A stretch of DNA of 64,000 nucleotides. Source: Chalara sp. BL73 (lineage: Eukaryota > Ascomycota > Leotiomycetes > Helotiales). The translations under genes were made by a program, and so were the position numbers. Each line of letters opens with the position of its first letter. The stretch's first letter is position 1. Positions 34,958 through 46,059 of this stretch are shown in pieces. The notes under the pieces were generated by a model that was given only the letters and a program-made list of their open reading frames with translations, had not been told where the DNA came from and did not search any database. Location of the stretch: contig CAKJVC010000114.1 in assembly GCA_918026815.1 (NCBI GenBank), positions 62,001 to 126,000 on the forward strand, read 5' to 3'.

Positions 34958-35609
34958 CTAGTGTGTTAGCGAACGCCTTCTCAAGGCTATGTGGCAGCCT
35001 GGGATGCCAACAAAAACAGCAAGAAGACCGACACTCAGACCGACACCCAGCGCAATCTTGTCACTTGTGCTCAAGCCCCCTCTGTTGTCTCTTCCAGTAT
35101 CTACGACAGTAGTAGTAGGCGAACTTCCACTCTGAGTAGTCAACGAAGAGAGCGTTGGTGAACTCGAAGTGGGCGGGGGATTGGTAGGCGCGATGGCCAT
35201 ACTGCTAGAAGCGGAAGTGCTACGGGGTGTAGAGGAAACCCTAAGGTTTAAGACATTAGCAAGGGCACCAAGGTCGAAGATTGCGATGCTGGAGGAACGA
35301 TGGAAGTACCCAAATCGACAGAAGTAGCCCAACCAGCCGTACTTCGCTAATAGAGGTCCTAGAATTGGCGATGCCTCCATGGGATAGATACACAGTTACG
35401 TACACTGTAGGCGTACTCTGAGAAGCACCTGTTGTCATTGTTGGCGCACTTGTCACTGATACAGCGAAAAGTCCATTCGAGGTACAGTAGGCACTGTACA
35501 TATTCACAGCGCTCGCAATATCGACAGACACGTCCCCGACCGTGCAAGCGGACTTGATGCAGGATGAAAGATACAGTTGTGCGGGTGCTTGGTTATCCGG
35601 GCGACAGTA

Positions 35610-35661
35610 AGTCCCCACCCCCCCCTTTCGGCCACCCCTGCCTTTCGGCCACCTCGCTTAG
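35610..35661. repeat. Left 52-bp terminal inverted repeat of pogo-type element
   Basis: It begins AGTCCCCACC and ends CTCGCTTAG. It is the reverse complement of 37395-37446, and a TA dinucleotide precedes it. Confidence 0.92.
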
Positions 35662-35693
35662 CTCCCTCCCACCCACTTCAAAGCCTAATATCT

Positions 35694-37298
35694 CTACAAC
35701 CCTTGAACTTCTATACAATCGCCCGTAGCCTCAGTATTTACAGACGAATCAGAGTCTCCTTCTTCAATTTCTCTATCCCCGGCTTCTATTTGGGCTACTT
35801 TAATGGCCCGGACGCTTGCAAACTTCGAATTCGGGCTTACTCTAACTTTCCGTCTTTTCTTAGGCTGGGACCCTTCTATTTTAGCTTCCAATTGTTTTAT
35901 TCGAAGCTCTGCTTGGGCTAAAGCGTAGTCTTTTTCATCCCAGCCTTTTGCAAGCTTCTTAAAAAGCTGGCGACGAGTTGGGAGATCGGTCTCTTCTAAT
36001 CGAGTAATTATATCGGCTTGTAAACGCACATTTCTAGCTTTTCTAGGAGTTTCCTATTGAATAGCTGATATATTCTCATTCCATACCAGTCCTTCTTCCA
36101 TAATCAAGTCCTTTGGAGCTGGTGCAGAGTCATTATTGCTATTTTCAAGAAGCAAACGGCTTATCAGAGGCTTAGCCATATTAATCGGCCATAAACCGGT
36201 AGCCTTCCACCCAGCTTTAATATTCTTAAGTATCAGACTTTGTTCCCGGGCCTTCTGATAGCATAATAAAAAGTTCCGCTTCCCAATTGGAGTAGAATCA
36301 GACAAAAGACTTAAGTTACCAAGCTCTTTTCGGTAAGCTGCTTTCAAAGGGGAGAAAATTGATAAATCTAAAGGCTGTAAAACGTGAGACGAGTGAGGAG
36401 GCAAAAACAGTAAGTATATATTATGCATAAAGCACGTATACATAAATTCTGTAGTCTCATGACTTCCATGGCCGTCTAGAACGAGCAGTCTAGGCTCTTG
36501 AGGGTCCGGGAAAGCCGTAGAAAGTATAAATACTTTCTCAAGCCATTCCTGGGCTGTAACGTCTGTAGTCCAGCCATTTTCGGTAGCAGTAAAGTGCCAA
36601 CGGCTAAACTTATCAAGGTTAGTAGGGAACCATTGTTGCTGTACTGATTTTCCTTTGTATATAACCAGTGGATCGAGCGCTCGGCCGGTGGCTGAAATAC
36701 ATTCAATAAATGAGGTCCAAGCTCTAGATCCGGGCTGCTTTCTCTGAATAAAACGCCGATTTTTACTCCCAACGACTAGCCCATTAACTCCTTGGCTTTC
36801 CATAATGCCAGCTTCGTCTATATTCCACCGATTTTCCGGCTTAATTGCTTTGATTTCAGGAATTTGGAATTTTTGGAACCAAAGCTTTATAATTTCTGAC
36901 GTAGCTCCATTGACACGTACAGAATCAATACTATACTGTCTCTTAGTCCGGAGAATGGGATTCCTTTTCAAAAAGCTTCGTATCCAGCGTTTTCCTAGTG
37001 TAGTAGTGTCTCCTCGTACAGTTAAAAGCCGCTGAGCAAAGTCTTTAATCTGCGAGTGCGTAGGGCTAAGCCCTAAGCTTTCTTGAACTAGAATCCAGTC
37101 TGTTAAGCGCTTCTCCTGAACCGGAGCTAGCTTTTGCAGTGCTTCAGCACCTGTTTGACGGGTTTGGTGGCCATAAATCCTACTTTGAAGAGTAGACCTT
37201 GGTATGCCCCATTCGAGACTAGCTTTTCGGATAGAATCACCCTGGCTAATAGCTTCAAGGGCCCGTAATAAGTCTTCTTCCATATACTGAGGCTTCAT
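35694..37298 (-). pseudogene. Pogo/Fot1-type DDE transposase with one in-frame stop
   Basis: From ATG 37298 (MKPQYMEEDLL) the frame runs 534 codons to 35694 with a single TAG at 36054-36056. The N-terminus has a psq/CENP-B helix-turn-helix (IRKASLEWGIPRSTLQSRI). The catalytic core shows WNIDEAG (first Asp), LLVLDGHGSH (second Asp) and LPPHSSHVLQPLDLSIF (third acidic region). After the stop, in the same frame, the C-terminal coiled coil continues (TRRQLFKKLAKGWDEKDYA). The stop follows a Gln codon and would fit CAG changed to TAG by a CpA-to-TpA mutation. The core before the stop is complete (about 415 aa), so partial activity cannot be excluded. Confidence 0.88.
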
Positions 37299-37394
37299 AA
37301 TTAATTGCAATAGTAGCCACAATTTCAAAAGTATCAGATAAGTTATTATCAAATTATAATTATTCAAAGTGAGGGCATGAGAAGTTACGGTGTG

Positions 37395-37446
37395 CTAAGC
37401 GAGGTGGCCGAAAGGCAGGGGTGGCCGAAAGGGGGGGGTGGGGACT
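37395..37446. repeat. Right 52-bp terminal inverted repeat of pogo-type element
   Basis: It begins CTAAGCGAGG and ends GGTGGGGACT, followed by TA. It matches the reverse complement of the left end. Confidence 0.92.
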
Positions 37447-37694
37447 TAGCAGTTGTTCGGCGCACCAATATCGTCATTCTTACAGTAGTTGTAGGGACAT
37501 CCCAAGTTCTTGGCGAGATTATCAACTCGGCAGCCCGCATTGCTGTACTCGATACATCCCGTTGCGCATGGTTTCATCTGCAGGTAGTCGTCTTGCTTAT
37601 ACATGCTCTGCCGGGCGGTATTCTGTGCTACCGTGAGAGAGATTTCCAGGAAGAGCGGGCAGAGCAGCCGCCACCAGCTGTAAGAGATAGCCAT

Positions 37695-38507
37695 GTCCAA
37701 AGAGTTGACTCCGTGGGCCGAGGATGTGACAAGTATATAGAAAGAATGCGAAGAAGCCTTTTGCAATGTCAGAAGCAAAGGTTGACAAGCAGAAAACAAG
37801 AAAGCAATGCGCTCTCGGTGAGGCTGCGCAGAATGGCAATCATAGTCACCAAGCCACCACGCCCTGTGGTGCAACTTCCTGCATCTACGCGCCAGCCTTC
37901 CGCCCACCTCTACCTTGACAGACAAGGCTGAACCAAAAGCTTTCCACACTCAAGGCTAAAGTTTGTCTGCCTTCTAATCGTCCCACAGTTGTTCCCTTAG
38001 ACCCTCCAATATACCTGTACGAAACGGGCATCGACATGGCATGCGTGCGCTAGGTTTTGATGTGTCTGATTTGTTTTGGATGCGGCAGCCAGAGAAATTT
38101 ATGAATAGCAGAAGATTACCCGTGACACTGTTTCTGCATTGCCACATACCATGCTTAGCAAAGTCTTTTTAACAGAAGTATTGCTAGTTTTCTTGACTTC
38201 CTTCGTATTCACAATTGTGATGATTTCGGGGATAATGGGATGCCAAGGAGTAAAAAGGTAACATATGTCCTATTGCGACATACCTATCAAGTCAGTCAGT
38301 TTGTTTAGAACATTTGATAAGCTTGATATATGTCGTGACCAACTCGATGCGGCCCAACTACCTACCAAATAGACCTGTGCACAGATCATTAGAATAAGCA
38401 ACCACATTAAGAGATAAATGTGGCTCTCCCCTCGGCATTCGACTCTCCTCTCAAATCAAAACCATTTCAATTAAGAACCACTTTAATCAACCCTCAATTC
38501 CGTCACA
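37695..38507. other. Intergenic, nothing recognised
   Basis: This is the upstream region of the interrupted Cys-rich gene (-) and the 2-oxoglutarate oxygenase relic (+). No gene or repeat is supported. Confidence 0.4.
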
Positions 38508-39502
38508 ATGGCAGGTACTCTCCTGAAGACCACCCCGCCCACTGCAGTTCAGCCTACAACCGACTACGCATTGAATAGGACTCGTAACCGTTTCCCCACG
38601 ATCGACTTGACTTCAGACTCAGCCAGCCAAGCCTTCGAGGCCTCTCCAATGCTGCCTCCGCGACTGGCGCAGCCCTTATCACGAATCTCTCTATCAAACC
38701 CCCAATCGCTTCAATCCAATGGCTATTCTCAATCCTTTACACAAACTCTACTCTTGCATCCCGTCTCAACGCGACATACCCCACCCGCAGCGTCTTCAAA
38801 GCTGCATGTCTCGACCCCTCCAGCGCCTCAAACATCGACCAGAAAACCACAATCGATTTCTCCGCCGCCCGATTGCAGAAACTGCGAGAGCTTGACCCGG
38901 CACTCCTAGATGACCTTGGTCAAGATTTCGACAGTGTGCTCCGGTTCTATACGGTGGTCGAGACGGACATTATGCCTTTGCTGATGCAGGCTACTTCTCG
39001 TATCGCGGGCTCAGATCTTGCGCCGATGCACGAGAATTGGAATAACAATTTGCGGTTGATCGATTACTTTCCGAGTCCTGAGCTTATGGGACCTCGGTTT
39101 AGGGAGCATAGAGATTATGGCGCATATACTGTGGTGTTCCGAGATGGACTGGTTAGTGGATTGGAGTTTGATGTTGACGAGAAGTGAATTCAAGTCCCAG
39201 CTAATGTGGATGCGATATTGTCCTAGGGATAGTGCGGTACTATCTTGAGCAACGATCGAGTGAAGACTGCTAAGCACAGAGTTCTACGAACTCAACCGAT
39301 TCAGAAGCAAAGAACTACTGCGGTAGTTTTCGTAGCTCCGGACCTGGATGCTACATTACAGCCGGTAGAAAGCTCGGTAAAAAAGGGTCACCCCAGCGCT
39401 TGGTTGGAGCAGATTGTAGCCGGAGATCTTTCCGTTGGACGGTTCAAGCAAGTCATTTCGAAAAATGGCGTAGACGAGAAGGGATCGAAGAGGGCGAGGT
39501 GA
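38508..39502 (+). pseudogene. Fe(II)/2-oxoglutarate oxygenase (isopenicillin-N-synthase-like), decayed
   Basis: This is the relic of a soluble oxidoreductase. The N-terminus reads FPTIDLTSDSASQAFEA. One base is then missing near 38640, after which the neighbouring frame gives LSNAASATGAALITNL and continues to the catalytic core. The iron triad is readable as HRD in FREHRDYGAYTVVF and the distal His in TAKHRVLRTQ, with Arg in QKQRTTAVVF. Between them, three codons where the family has Trp are stops: TGA 39185-39187, TAG 39224-39226 and TAG 39230-39232. All are explained by G-to-A changes. The frame then runs to 39502. It was apparently intronless. Confidence 0.82.
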
Positions 39503-41107
39503 TTGAGAGTGCGCAGGATAGGGAGGTGTCCGCATTTGTCAGAGCAGCTTAGGACCTAATATCTACAAGTTCGATTTAAATGATATTGTTTTCCTATTTG
39601 CAGCTAGGCTTCGTGACACAATTTACCTCGGCTTCTCAGCCGAATGGGGGTTATCAATATGTCCTCTAGATCAATGGCTATTTCTCCTGAATAGTTTGAC
39701 CTTATTCTATTGCTGAAAATTTCTCTGTTGTATTGACACAACACAACGCCACTTGGTTCTCAAACAGCAGCTCTGCACTTGCTCTCTAGTGACTATGCTT
39801 GCTTCTAGGAGCGACATTCTTGAGGAATGCCTGCCAGAAAATTCTTCTAGTAGCTACCCGAGACGCCGCCGTTTGGCCACATTTTGTAGAGAGGCTAACT
39901 CGTTCTCCATGGCTGTAGTCGAACCTCATACCCAGGACCTACAGACAATCTTAACCTCCGAAACCCGGGCGACCCCTCACGAGGCCAAACGTAGAACCCT
40001 TAACCCCTCGCATGTAATGAACTAGCACCTGACCCATATATATATTAGTTGAGAGTTAATTTATGTTATATTGTATCTGTATTTTTCCAGATACGTACGA
40101 AATACAGCCACTATATTGTAATAAACTGTATCTGAATTGGGTATGGCCACACTATTCCCCACGCTGATCCTTTGGAAGGCGGCGGAACAGGATTGTCATT
40201 CATTCAGCCACCTAAACCTGCTCCGCGAAGAGTGATAGAAGCACCATTTCTATCAACAATCTTGCTATCTTGAATTTGATGAAACCCCGTAGCCATGTTT
40301 CTAGATACAGGAAACCTCTAAAAAAAAGTGAAGCTTCTAGGAATGTTAGGTTTAGATAAATACGTCGCAGCACCTACTGTAAACACCGCACCTCAAGCTT
40401 ATATTTGGTTTTAATTTGAATTCAAACTTTCAAGTAGAAAAAGCGATGTGTCTTCAAGTCTAATAGAACCAATGGTACAAGAGTGGGTTACCAAGGAGGG
40501 TGATGCATTTTAATTATCTTTTTACTGGTTAATCTCGCCGGGTAAATTAAAATGAAACTCTAATCCTTGATGGGCATAATCATAGATCTTATATTACATT
40601 AAACAAGCAGTGTTGGAATGCATGTAAATAGCTTTCACGTGATCACCGGATCACCAGCATCATGGGGCCTCGTTCTCACCACAACTCGCGTAGCTTAGAA
40701 CTAATCAATCAACGAACAACAGAACCACAATCATACCAGCACGAGCGTAGTCAATAGCTACTACGTCTTTTAATACGTGATAGGCATTCCGACACTGTAG
40801 GCAACCGACAAGCAGAAAAGTCTTGAAATATGATAGAAATATAGAAATGTGTTCCATTTTAAATAGCTAGGAACAAAATTAACATTCTGCCTCTCCAATA
40901 CCGCTCATTATTAGCACTTCGGCATATGAACAGGTAGAAATAAGATTGTGTTGGTTGAAGGCTTAGGTGTTCCGCAATTTCCCTTGCATAACTTCAATTC
41001 TCGTTCTTAGGTTCAGACCTTGGGACTCAATACAATTATTCCACATGGCTGTATATCATCGAATTCTCTAAACCACAGATTGTTGCTAAAGCTATGCCAA
41101 CCAATTA
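39503..41107. other. Intergenic 1.6 kb, nothing firm
   Basis: A 90-codon plus-strand frame at 39753-40025 has Ser/Arg-rich content but no recognised family. A GTATCTG...CAGATAC hairpin lies near 40075-40100. Nothing else could be supported. Confidence 0.35.
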
Positions 41108-42747
41108 CTAAACGCAGTTTAAATCCAACTTCTGTCTATTTACGTTTGTGCACGTGAATGTAGCGTTTTTACCGCTAGGTTCTGTGACATGGATATCATG
41201 TGCTTCAATGTTACTGCATACCTGGAAAGTATTATTTAGAGTCTCTCTGATCGCAGGGTGAAAAAATGTATTTGAGGGCTTACTTCGGGGGTGCTACAAA
41301 TAAGATATCCCGCTACGGGGTCGTATTTCTTTGACATAACACCAACAAAATTTTTAAAAACGACATCTTTAACTGTAACGGCAGACTAAAGAAACAAATT
41401 AGGATATGCCTTTAGTTTAGAAAGCCTGTGCCATATACTTACTGGATATAGAGCACAGAGCGTTGCGTTTGATGTGGCATAGCATTGGGTGAGTGATATG
41501 GCCCCTGCTTCGATACTTAGCTCATCCGTTTACAATGAAGGGTTCAATACTTGGGATAGAAATACTCACGATCATTGTTGCTATGTATATACTTCTCATA
41601 TGTAATGTTTTGAACGCGGCCTGCACCTCCGCCAGCAGTAGACCCAACTGTTCCAGGCGGCACACCAGGCCAAACCTTGATTCTAGCTGTATCGCCTGCG
41701 TTAGTCATCGAGATATTGTAAACATAGATATTCTCGATTATATCAGTTTCTCCTTGATACTGGCCAAGACTACCGACTGATATTCCATGGGAGCCCGTGC
41801 ATCTGAGACCTTGCACAATGACATTAGTGGAATTTGGTTTGAATGAGACGCAATATGTGTGATTAGCTGAAGTTCGGCGAAAGAGCAATGGGCATTGACT
41901 ATACCATCAGTGTTACGAATAACTGAGTTTTGAATTACAATATTTGAACTTCGATACGTGTCCCATCCGTCCGAATTCTAAGGTAGCTAAAGTGAATAGT
42001 TGATCGTTAATCGCTATAAAATACATACCTTCACTGCAACACTAGCATTATTGCTGACTGCGCTCAAATCCATATCGCTAATGATAACATTTGTTGAGTT
42101 GGAAATAAAGTTAAACCAATTGGGTGGGTTTCTCATCTTGAGGCCTGAGATCGTTGCCCCATGCAAACCATCAGTCCCAAAGAGAATAGGTCGTGCGATA
42201 GAACTGTTAGACGCCCATGCTGCCCACCAAGCATCACCCAGTCCTAAGCTACTAGTTAAATTACAAAATTAAGGAATAGTGAAAGAAGTTTCTAACCATC
42301 AATTACACCTGTTCCCCCACCATAAATATTCACGTCGCGTCCACCAAAACGCCAAAATAGGCTAGCACTTTGAAATGTGTATTGGAATGCATTTGCCTGC
42401 CAGTAAGTAAGATCGTCTTTAAATCGAATATTTCCATAGATAGCAAAGTCGATATTAATAAGGAAAGTCAGGTCTAAGACTGTTGCAATCGTATAGTTCT
42501 TGCCCGCCGGAAAGTATACTGTGCCGCCATAGTTACACTTTTGTGCAGCGGCAAGAATAGCTGGTCCTGCATCCGAAGCTCCGTCCGGCACTGTGCATAA
42601 CCGATGGAAATCTCTGGGGGGAGAGCGTGGAAAGGAGCGTGAGGGTGTTTTGGGATGGCAATTGACAACTGGACGGGTTGGTCTAAAGGAAGCTGAGGTC
42701 GTGGCAGCTAGGAGAGCGATAACGCACACAGAAAGAGAAGTATACAT
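41108..42747 (-). pseudogene. GH28 polygalacturonase (exo-type), frameshifted and active-site damaged
   Basis: This is the relic of a secreted pectin-degrading hydrolase. The start is ATG 42745-42747, followed by a signal peptide. The reconstructed exons are 42297-42747, 42029-42243, 41905-41978, 41570-41876, 41443-41504, 41284-41385 and 41108-41221. The GH28 landmarks are NSDGWD (first catalytic region), [24 protein letters not shown] and ARIKVW. An extra T in the run at 41939-41941 shifts exon 3 into early stops. The usual DDC motif is absent: the third intron's apparent old acceptor reads AT instead of AG, and the alternative acceptor at 41877 yields NTDANHTYC. The rest of the reading frame is well preserved, suggesting recent loss. 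Confidence 0.82.
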
Positions 42748-43350
42748 TATGCTTCGAGATTTGCTCAAGCGTTCTAGTCTTATGTATGGATAGAGATATC
42801 CTTGTCACTATTGGAGAATCCTGGGTTCTATATCCAAGTATCGGTGCAGGGTTTGGAACCTGATCTCAGAAAATTGGAGACATGGCAGCCTGGGAATTCT
42901 AAGTTTAAATTACCCTTCGCTGCATTTTTGAGAGCCCCAACTGATCGACGGCGAAATGAGAGGCCATAGTGCCGTTGCAAAGTCTGTCAATTTCGTTGGT
43001 TTACGTCCGTATTGCTAAAATGCAAGGGACACGCAGACTAGCAAAACTCAAACATGGAAAACAGTTATTCCATCACTAAAGGCAAGTGAACGTCAGGAAG
43101 CGGGGTGGTGGCTTGTTCTCAATATGATATGGTATCCTTCTAGCAGTATCGTAGCTCTGTCATTAATCTAAAAGCCAAAGGTTGGATTGAAGGCTGGGAT
43201 GGAAACATTGCGGGGATATCAGGCTAAATGCAACTTTTCGCGTTTGTTGAAGCTTAAAAGTTAAATTTGGTGATCAAACCAGGGTGGCGGACAGAGACAT
43301 TAGGCTAAATAGACCCTGCTTGCTCGGATATGATTCGGATTATTCCTGGA
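42748..43350. other. Intergenic, nothing recognised
   Basis: This is the upstream region of the polygalacturonase relic, up to the hAT insertion. Its last 8 bp (43343-43350) are the left target duplication TTCCTGGA. Confidence 0.4.
43343..43350. repeat. Left 8-bp target duplication of hAT element (TTCCTGGA)
   Basis: It is identical to 53786-53793. Confidence 0.9.
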
Positions 43351-43733
43351 CAGTGTGACTAAAAAATACTCAACTACTCAATTAGTAATTGAGTATTACT
43401 CAATAAGTTGAGTTGAGTTTAAGTAGTAAAAGGTTTAAGTTGAATTTGAGTAGTCAATTTCACTACTCAAAATATTCAAATTACTACTTAACTTTTTTTT
43501 AAACAATAATAAATTAATATTTTATTTAAAACTATTAACTTTTATTAAATGTATCAATACAGCAGTTACTAATATTAAGAACTTTTATAGTATAATTAAT
43601 ATAAAATTTTTATTACTATTAAATATACAAAATTGTAAAACTTTTTTAACATTTAAATTACAAAAATGTTTTCTTTTTTAAATTCTTTTTTTTGGTCTTT
43701 TTTTTTAATATTTTTTTCGCTATTAATAATTTT

Positions 43734-43866
43734 TTAATTTTTTAAACAAATAATTTTTTTAAAAGTATTTTTATTAAGTCGATTTTTTAATTTATTAATA
43801 ATTAAAGCACTGTGTAAAAAAAATCTTTCTGAAAGCGTACTCGTAGCCGGAATTTGTAAATATTTT
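43734..43866 (-). pseudogene. hAT transposase C-terminal dimerisation domain remnant
   Basis: The minus strand reads YLQIPATSTLSERFF, then a segment ending in LKNRLNKNTFKKIICLKN and a stop at 43734-43736. This fits the conserved hAT C-terminus (IPATSxxSERxFS...NRL...). It is the only recognisable part of the transposase. Substitution of Ser/Ala codons by Phe/Leu is what C-to-T RIP would cause. Confidence 0.82.
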
Positions 43867-44990
43867 TTAACTATTAAAAACAAAACCGAATATTTATTTT
43901 TATTAGATATTCAATATTGTAAAGGCTTAATTTATAAAAATTAATTAATTTATTAATAAAATAAAATAAAAGTTGACTTACATTTTTAATAGCTTTTTTT
44001 TCTTTAAAATATAAATATAATTCTTTTTGAACTTTTTTTTCGTTATTTTGTAAATAAATATTTAATTCGTCGTTAAAACTATTATTAATACTAAGTATTT
44101 CGATATTTTCGTTTAAAAGTAAATATTTTAAATACTTCGTTTTATAACTATTAGAAATTAGTTACTAGTTAAAAATTATAAAATTATGAACTTACTTATT
44201 ATAATTAATTTCTAAGCAAGTAACAATATCGCTAATTTGACCGGAATTTAATCCGATATTGTTTAAACTTTTTTTTTTAATTTTAGAGTTTAATATTAAA
44301 GCTAAATAAATAGCTTTATTATTAAAATGAATATTTTTTTTTTAAAATAATATTTCGATAATTTCGCAATTCCGCGATTTAAAGCGTTTGTTAAAATCAA
44401 ATTTTATTAAAATGTTAGTTTAGTATAATTATATTTAAAAAAGTACTAACATTTTTAAATTCTTTTTTTAATTTTTCAAGCTTATAATAAATATTATAAA
44501 TATCCGGAATAATATAGTAAGCTGTAAAATAATTTTTTACTTGTAATTTTGTAGTAGTTTTTACAAATACTGTTAGTATTTGTAAACAATTTTTTAAATA
44601 TTTTATATTTTTATTTAATAATTCAATTGCTTTATTTTTAAATGCTTTTAATTTAAATATAAATATAACCGATTTAATAAGTTTATATAAATTTAAAAAA
44701 TTATAAAGTATATTAGCTGTCGAAAACTATCGAGTTTTTTGATCTAAAAAAATTAGCTAGTTTTTTTAATTATAAACAAATTTTGTATTGCAAAAAAAAA
44801 AAAAAAATACTTTAATTAATTGCAAAATATTATAATTTTCTATTTTTTGAGCTAAAATTTGCTTTTTTAATAATCGACGATTTTTTTGGTTATATTTAAG
44901 TTCGATAATAATTTTTCGGACTTTTTTTTAAATTGAAATTTTTATTAAGTTAGTTATATTTTTTTTTAAATTTGTTGTTAATAAAACTTA

Positions 44991-45202
44991 TTGAAATAAG
45001 TATGCTAAGTTGACCACAGTCAACTTGAGGAAGGGAAGCTTGTGCTGTACGCAAGGTCTGCCCAATTGCAGTGGTTCAGGAAGAAGTGGATTGATTAATT
45101 GTAGAGCTCTACGGAGGTGCTCAGTAAAAGGGGTGCGACCCTTTCACTGATGACTAAGCTAGGCCCATGCCTTACGGGTGGGCTACACCACCAATTCTCA
45201 AC
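44991..45202. mobile_element. 212-bp GC-normal insertion with several hairpins inside the hAT element
   Basis: This block of ordinary base composition sits abruptly within very AT-rich hAT sequence. It is flanked by the direct repeat AAAACTTA (44983-44990 and 45203-45210). It contains AAGTTGAC-CACA-GTCAACTT, the perfect palindrome GTAGAGCTCTAC (45101-45112) and a long imperfect stem TCAGTAAAAGGG.../...CCCTTTCACTGA. It has no coding potential. It could be a small hAT-type MITE, a SINE-like retroposon or a piece of another repeat. The class is unknown. Confidence 0.45.
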
Positions 45203-45854
45203 AAAACTTACTAAAAAAATCTTTTTCGATATTTTTATCGTTTTTTATATTATAAACTTTTTGTAAATCGGTAAAATCTTTTTTAATAATAGTTTTTAAA
45301 ATATTTTGTACAACAAAATTTAATATATAAGCAATACAATGTATATCGTTTTGAAATTTAATAGCTTCTTTATTGTAATGTTATTTAAAAGCTAACAATA
45401 AAGTATCGTTCGAAAAAGCGTTATTTCGAGTAATACTAATTTATATATTAATAAAAAGTAAAAAATTAAAAAAAACCAAAAAAAACTAACTTTGTAATAT
45501 TATACTTAATATTATATTTTTTTAAAACTTGTAATAAAATCTTATTTAAATATACTTTAGAATATTTTTTTTTTTAATTTTTGAATAGCTAAATAATAAA
45601 ATTTTAATTCAAAGTTTTTATTAATAAAATGTTTAAAAATTGTTAGTAATTTTTTTAATAATAATAATATTAATACAAATACGTACAAAGTAATTTCGAA
45701 ATAAAAATCTTGATTAATAGCTATTTAAAAATCTAAAGTTATTAAAAAACTACCGTTACTGTTTATTTATTCGTTTAATTCGTTTTTAATAAAATTTTGT
45801 TTTAGTAAAAACAAAGAATTTAAATCGTTTTTTAAAACTTTGTAATATAGCGGC

Positions 45855-46057
45855 TGTCAGGCGCCAGGATGTCACGTGCTAAGGGGCACTGAGAGGGGCT
45901 CGGTAAAAGCACTGAGGCTTGGCATGTATGGGCACGTAGAGAGTCGCCAGGGGTTCGGAGGGTATAAGTAGGGGACTCGGAACGTAGTAGAGGAGGTAGA
46001 GATTAGTCTTGGTATCAATTGCAGTTGACTTGTGCCACCCTACTCCAGCACCTTACA
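45855..46057 (+). repeat. 5' LTR of Gypsy element
   Basis: It runs TGTCAGGCGCC...CCTTACA, starting TG and ending CA, 203 bp. It differs from the 3' LTR at two visible positions, both G in this copy and A in the other. A TATAAG box begins at 45963. Confidence 0.95.
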
Positions 46058-46059
46058 TT

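Larger units (their letters stand above)
35610..37446 (-). mobile_element. Complete pogo/Fot1-type (Tc1/mariner superfamily) DNA transposon
   Basis: This 1,837-bp element has 52-bp terminal inverted repeats (35610-35661 and 37395-37446) that look near-identical. Each contains two GGCCGAAAG-type subrepeats. It is flanked by TA on both sides (35608-35609 and 37447-37448), the expected target duplication. It encodes a DDE transposase on the minus strand. It lies inside the coding sequence of a Cys-rich protein gene. Intact ends and readable transposase suggest recent insertion. Confidence 0.93.
34958..37694 (-). pseudogene. Cysteine-rich secreted/membrane protein gene interrupted by a transposon
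   Basis: On the minus strand an ATG at 37692-37694 opens a signal-peptide-like N-terminus (MAISYSWWRLLCPLFLEISL, then TVAQ) and a Cys-rich domain that runs to 37449. The frame resumes exactly at 35607 after the pogo-type element. The two sides join within one Tyr codon made from the TA target site plus a C, giving CYC followed by RPDNQAPAQLYLSSC. About ten cysteines with CFEM-like spacing are seen across the junction. A Ser/Thr/Pro-rich stalk and a C-terminal transmembrane helix (KIALGVGLSVGLLAVFV) with basic residues end the protein near 34958. A frame change between 35256 and 35380 implies one intron that I could not place. This is probably a cell-surface protein, now split. Confidence 0.75.

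Noticed and set aside
39753..40025. 90-codon plus-strand open frame
   Set aside because: It has no family resemblance, is Ser/Arg-rich and has no plausible start or splice context. It is kept only as intergenic sequence.
45000..45100. A tRNA gene in the 212-bp insertion
   Set aside because: Hairpins are present but there is no cloverleaf, anticodon arm or acceptable A/B boxes on reading both strands.
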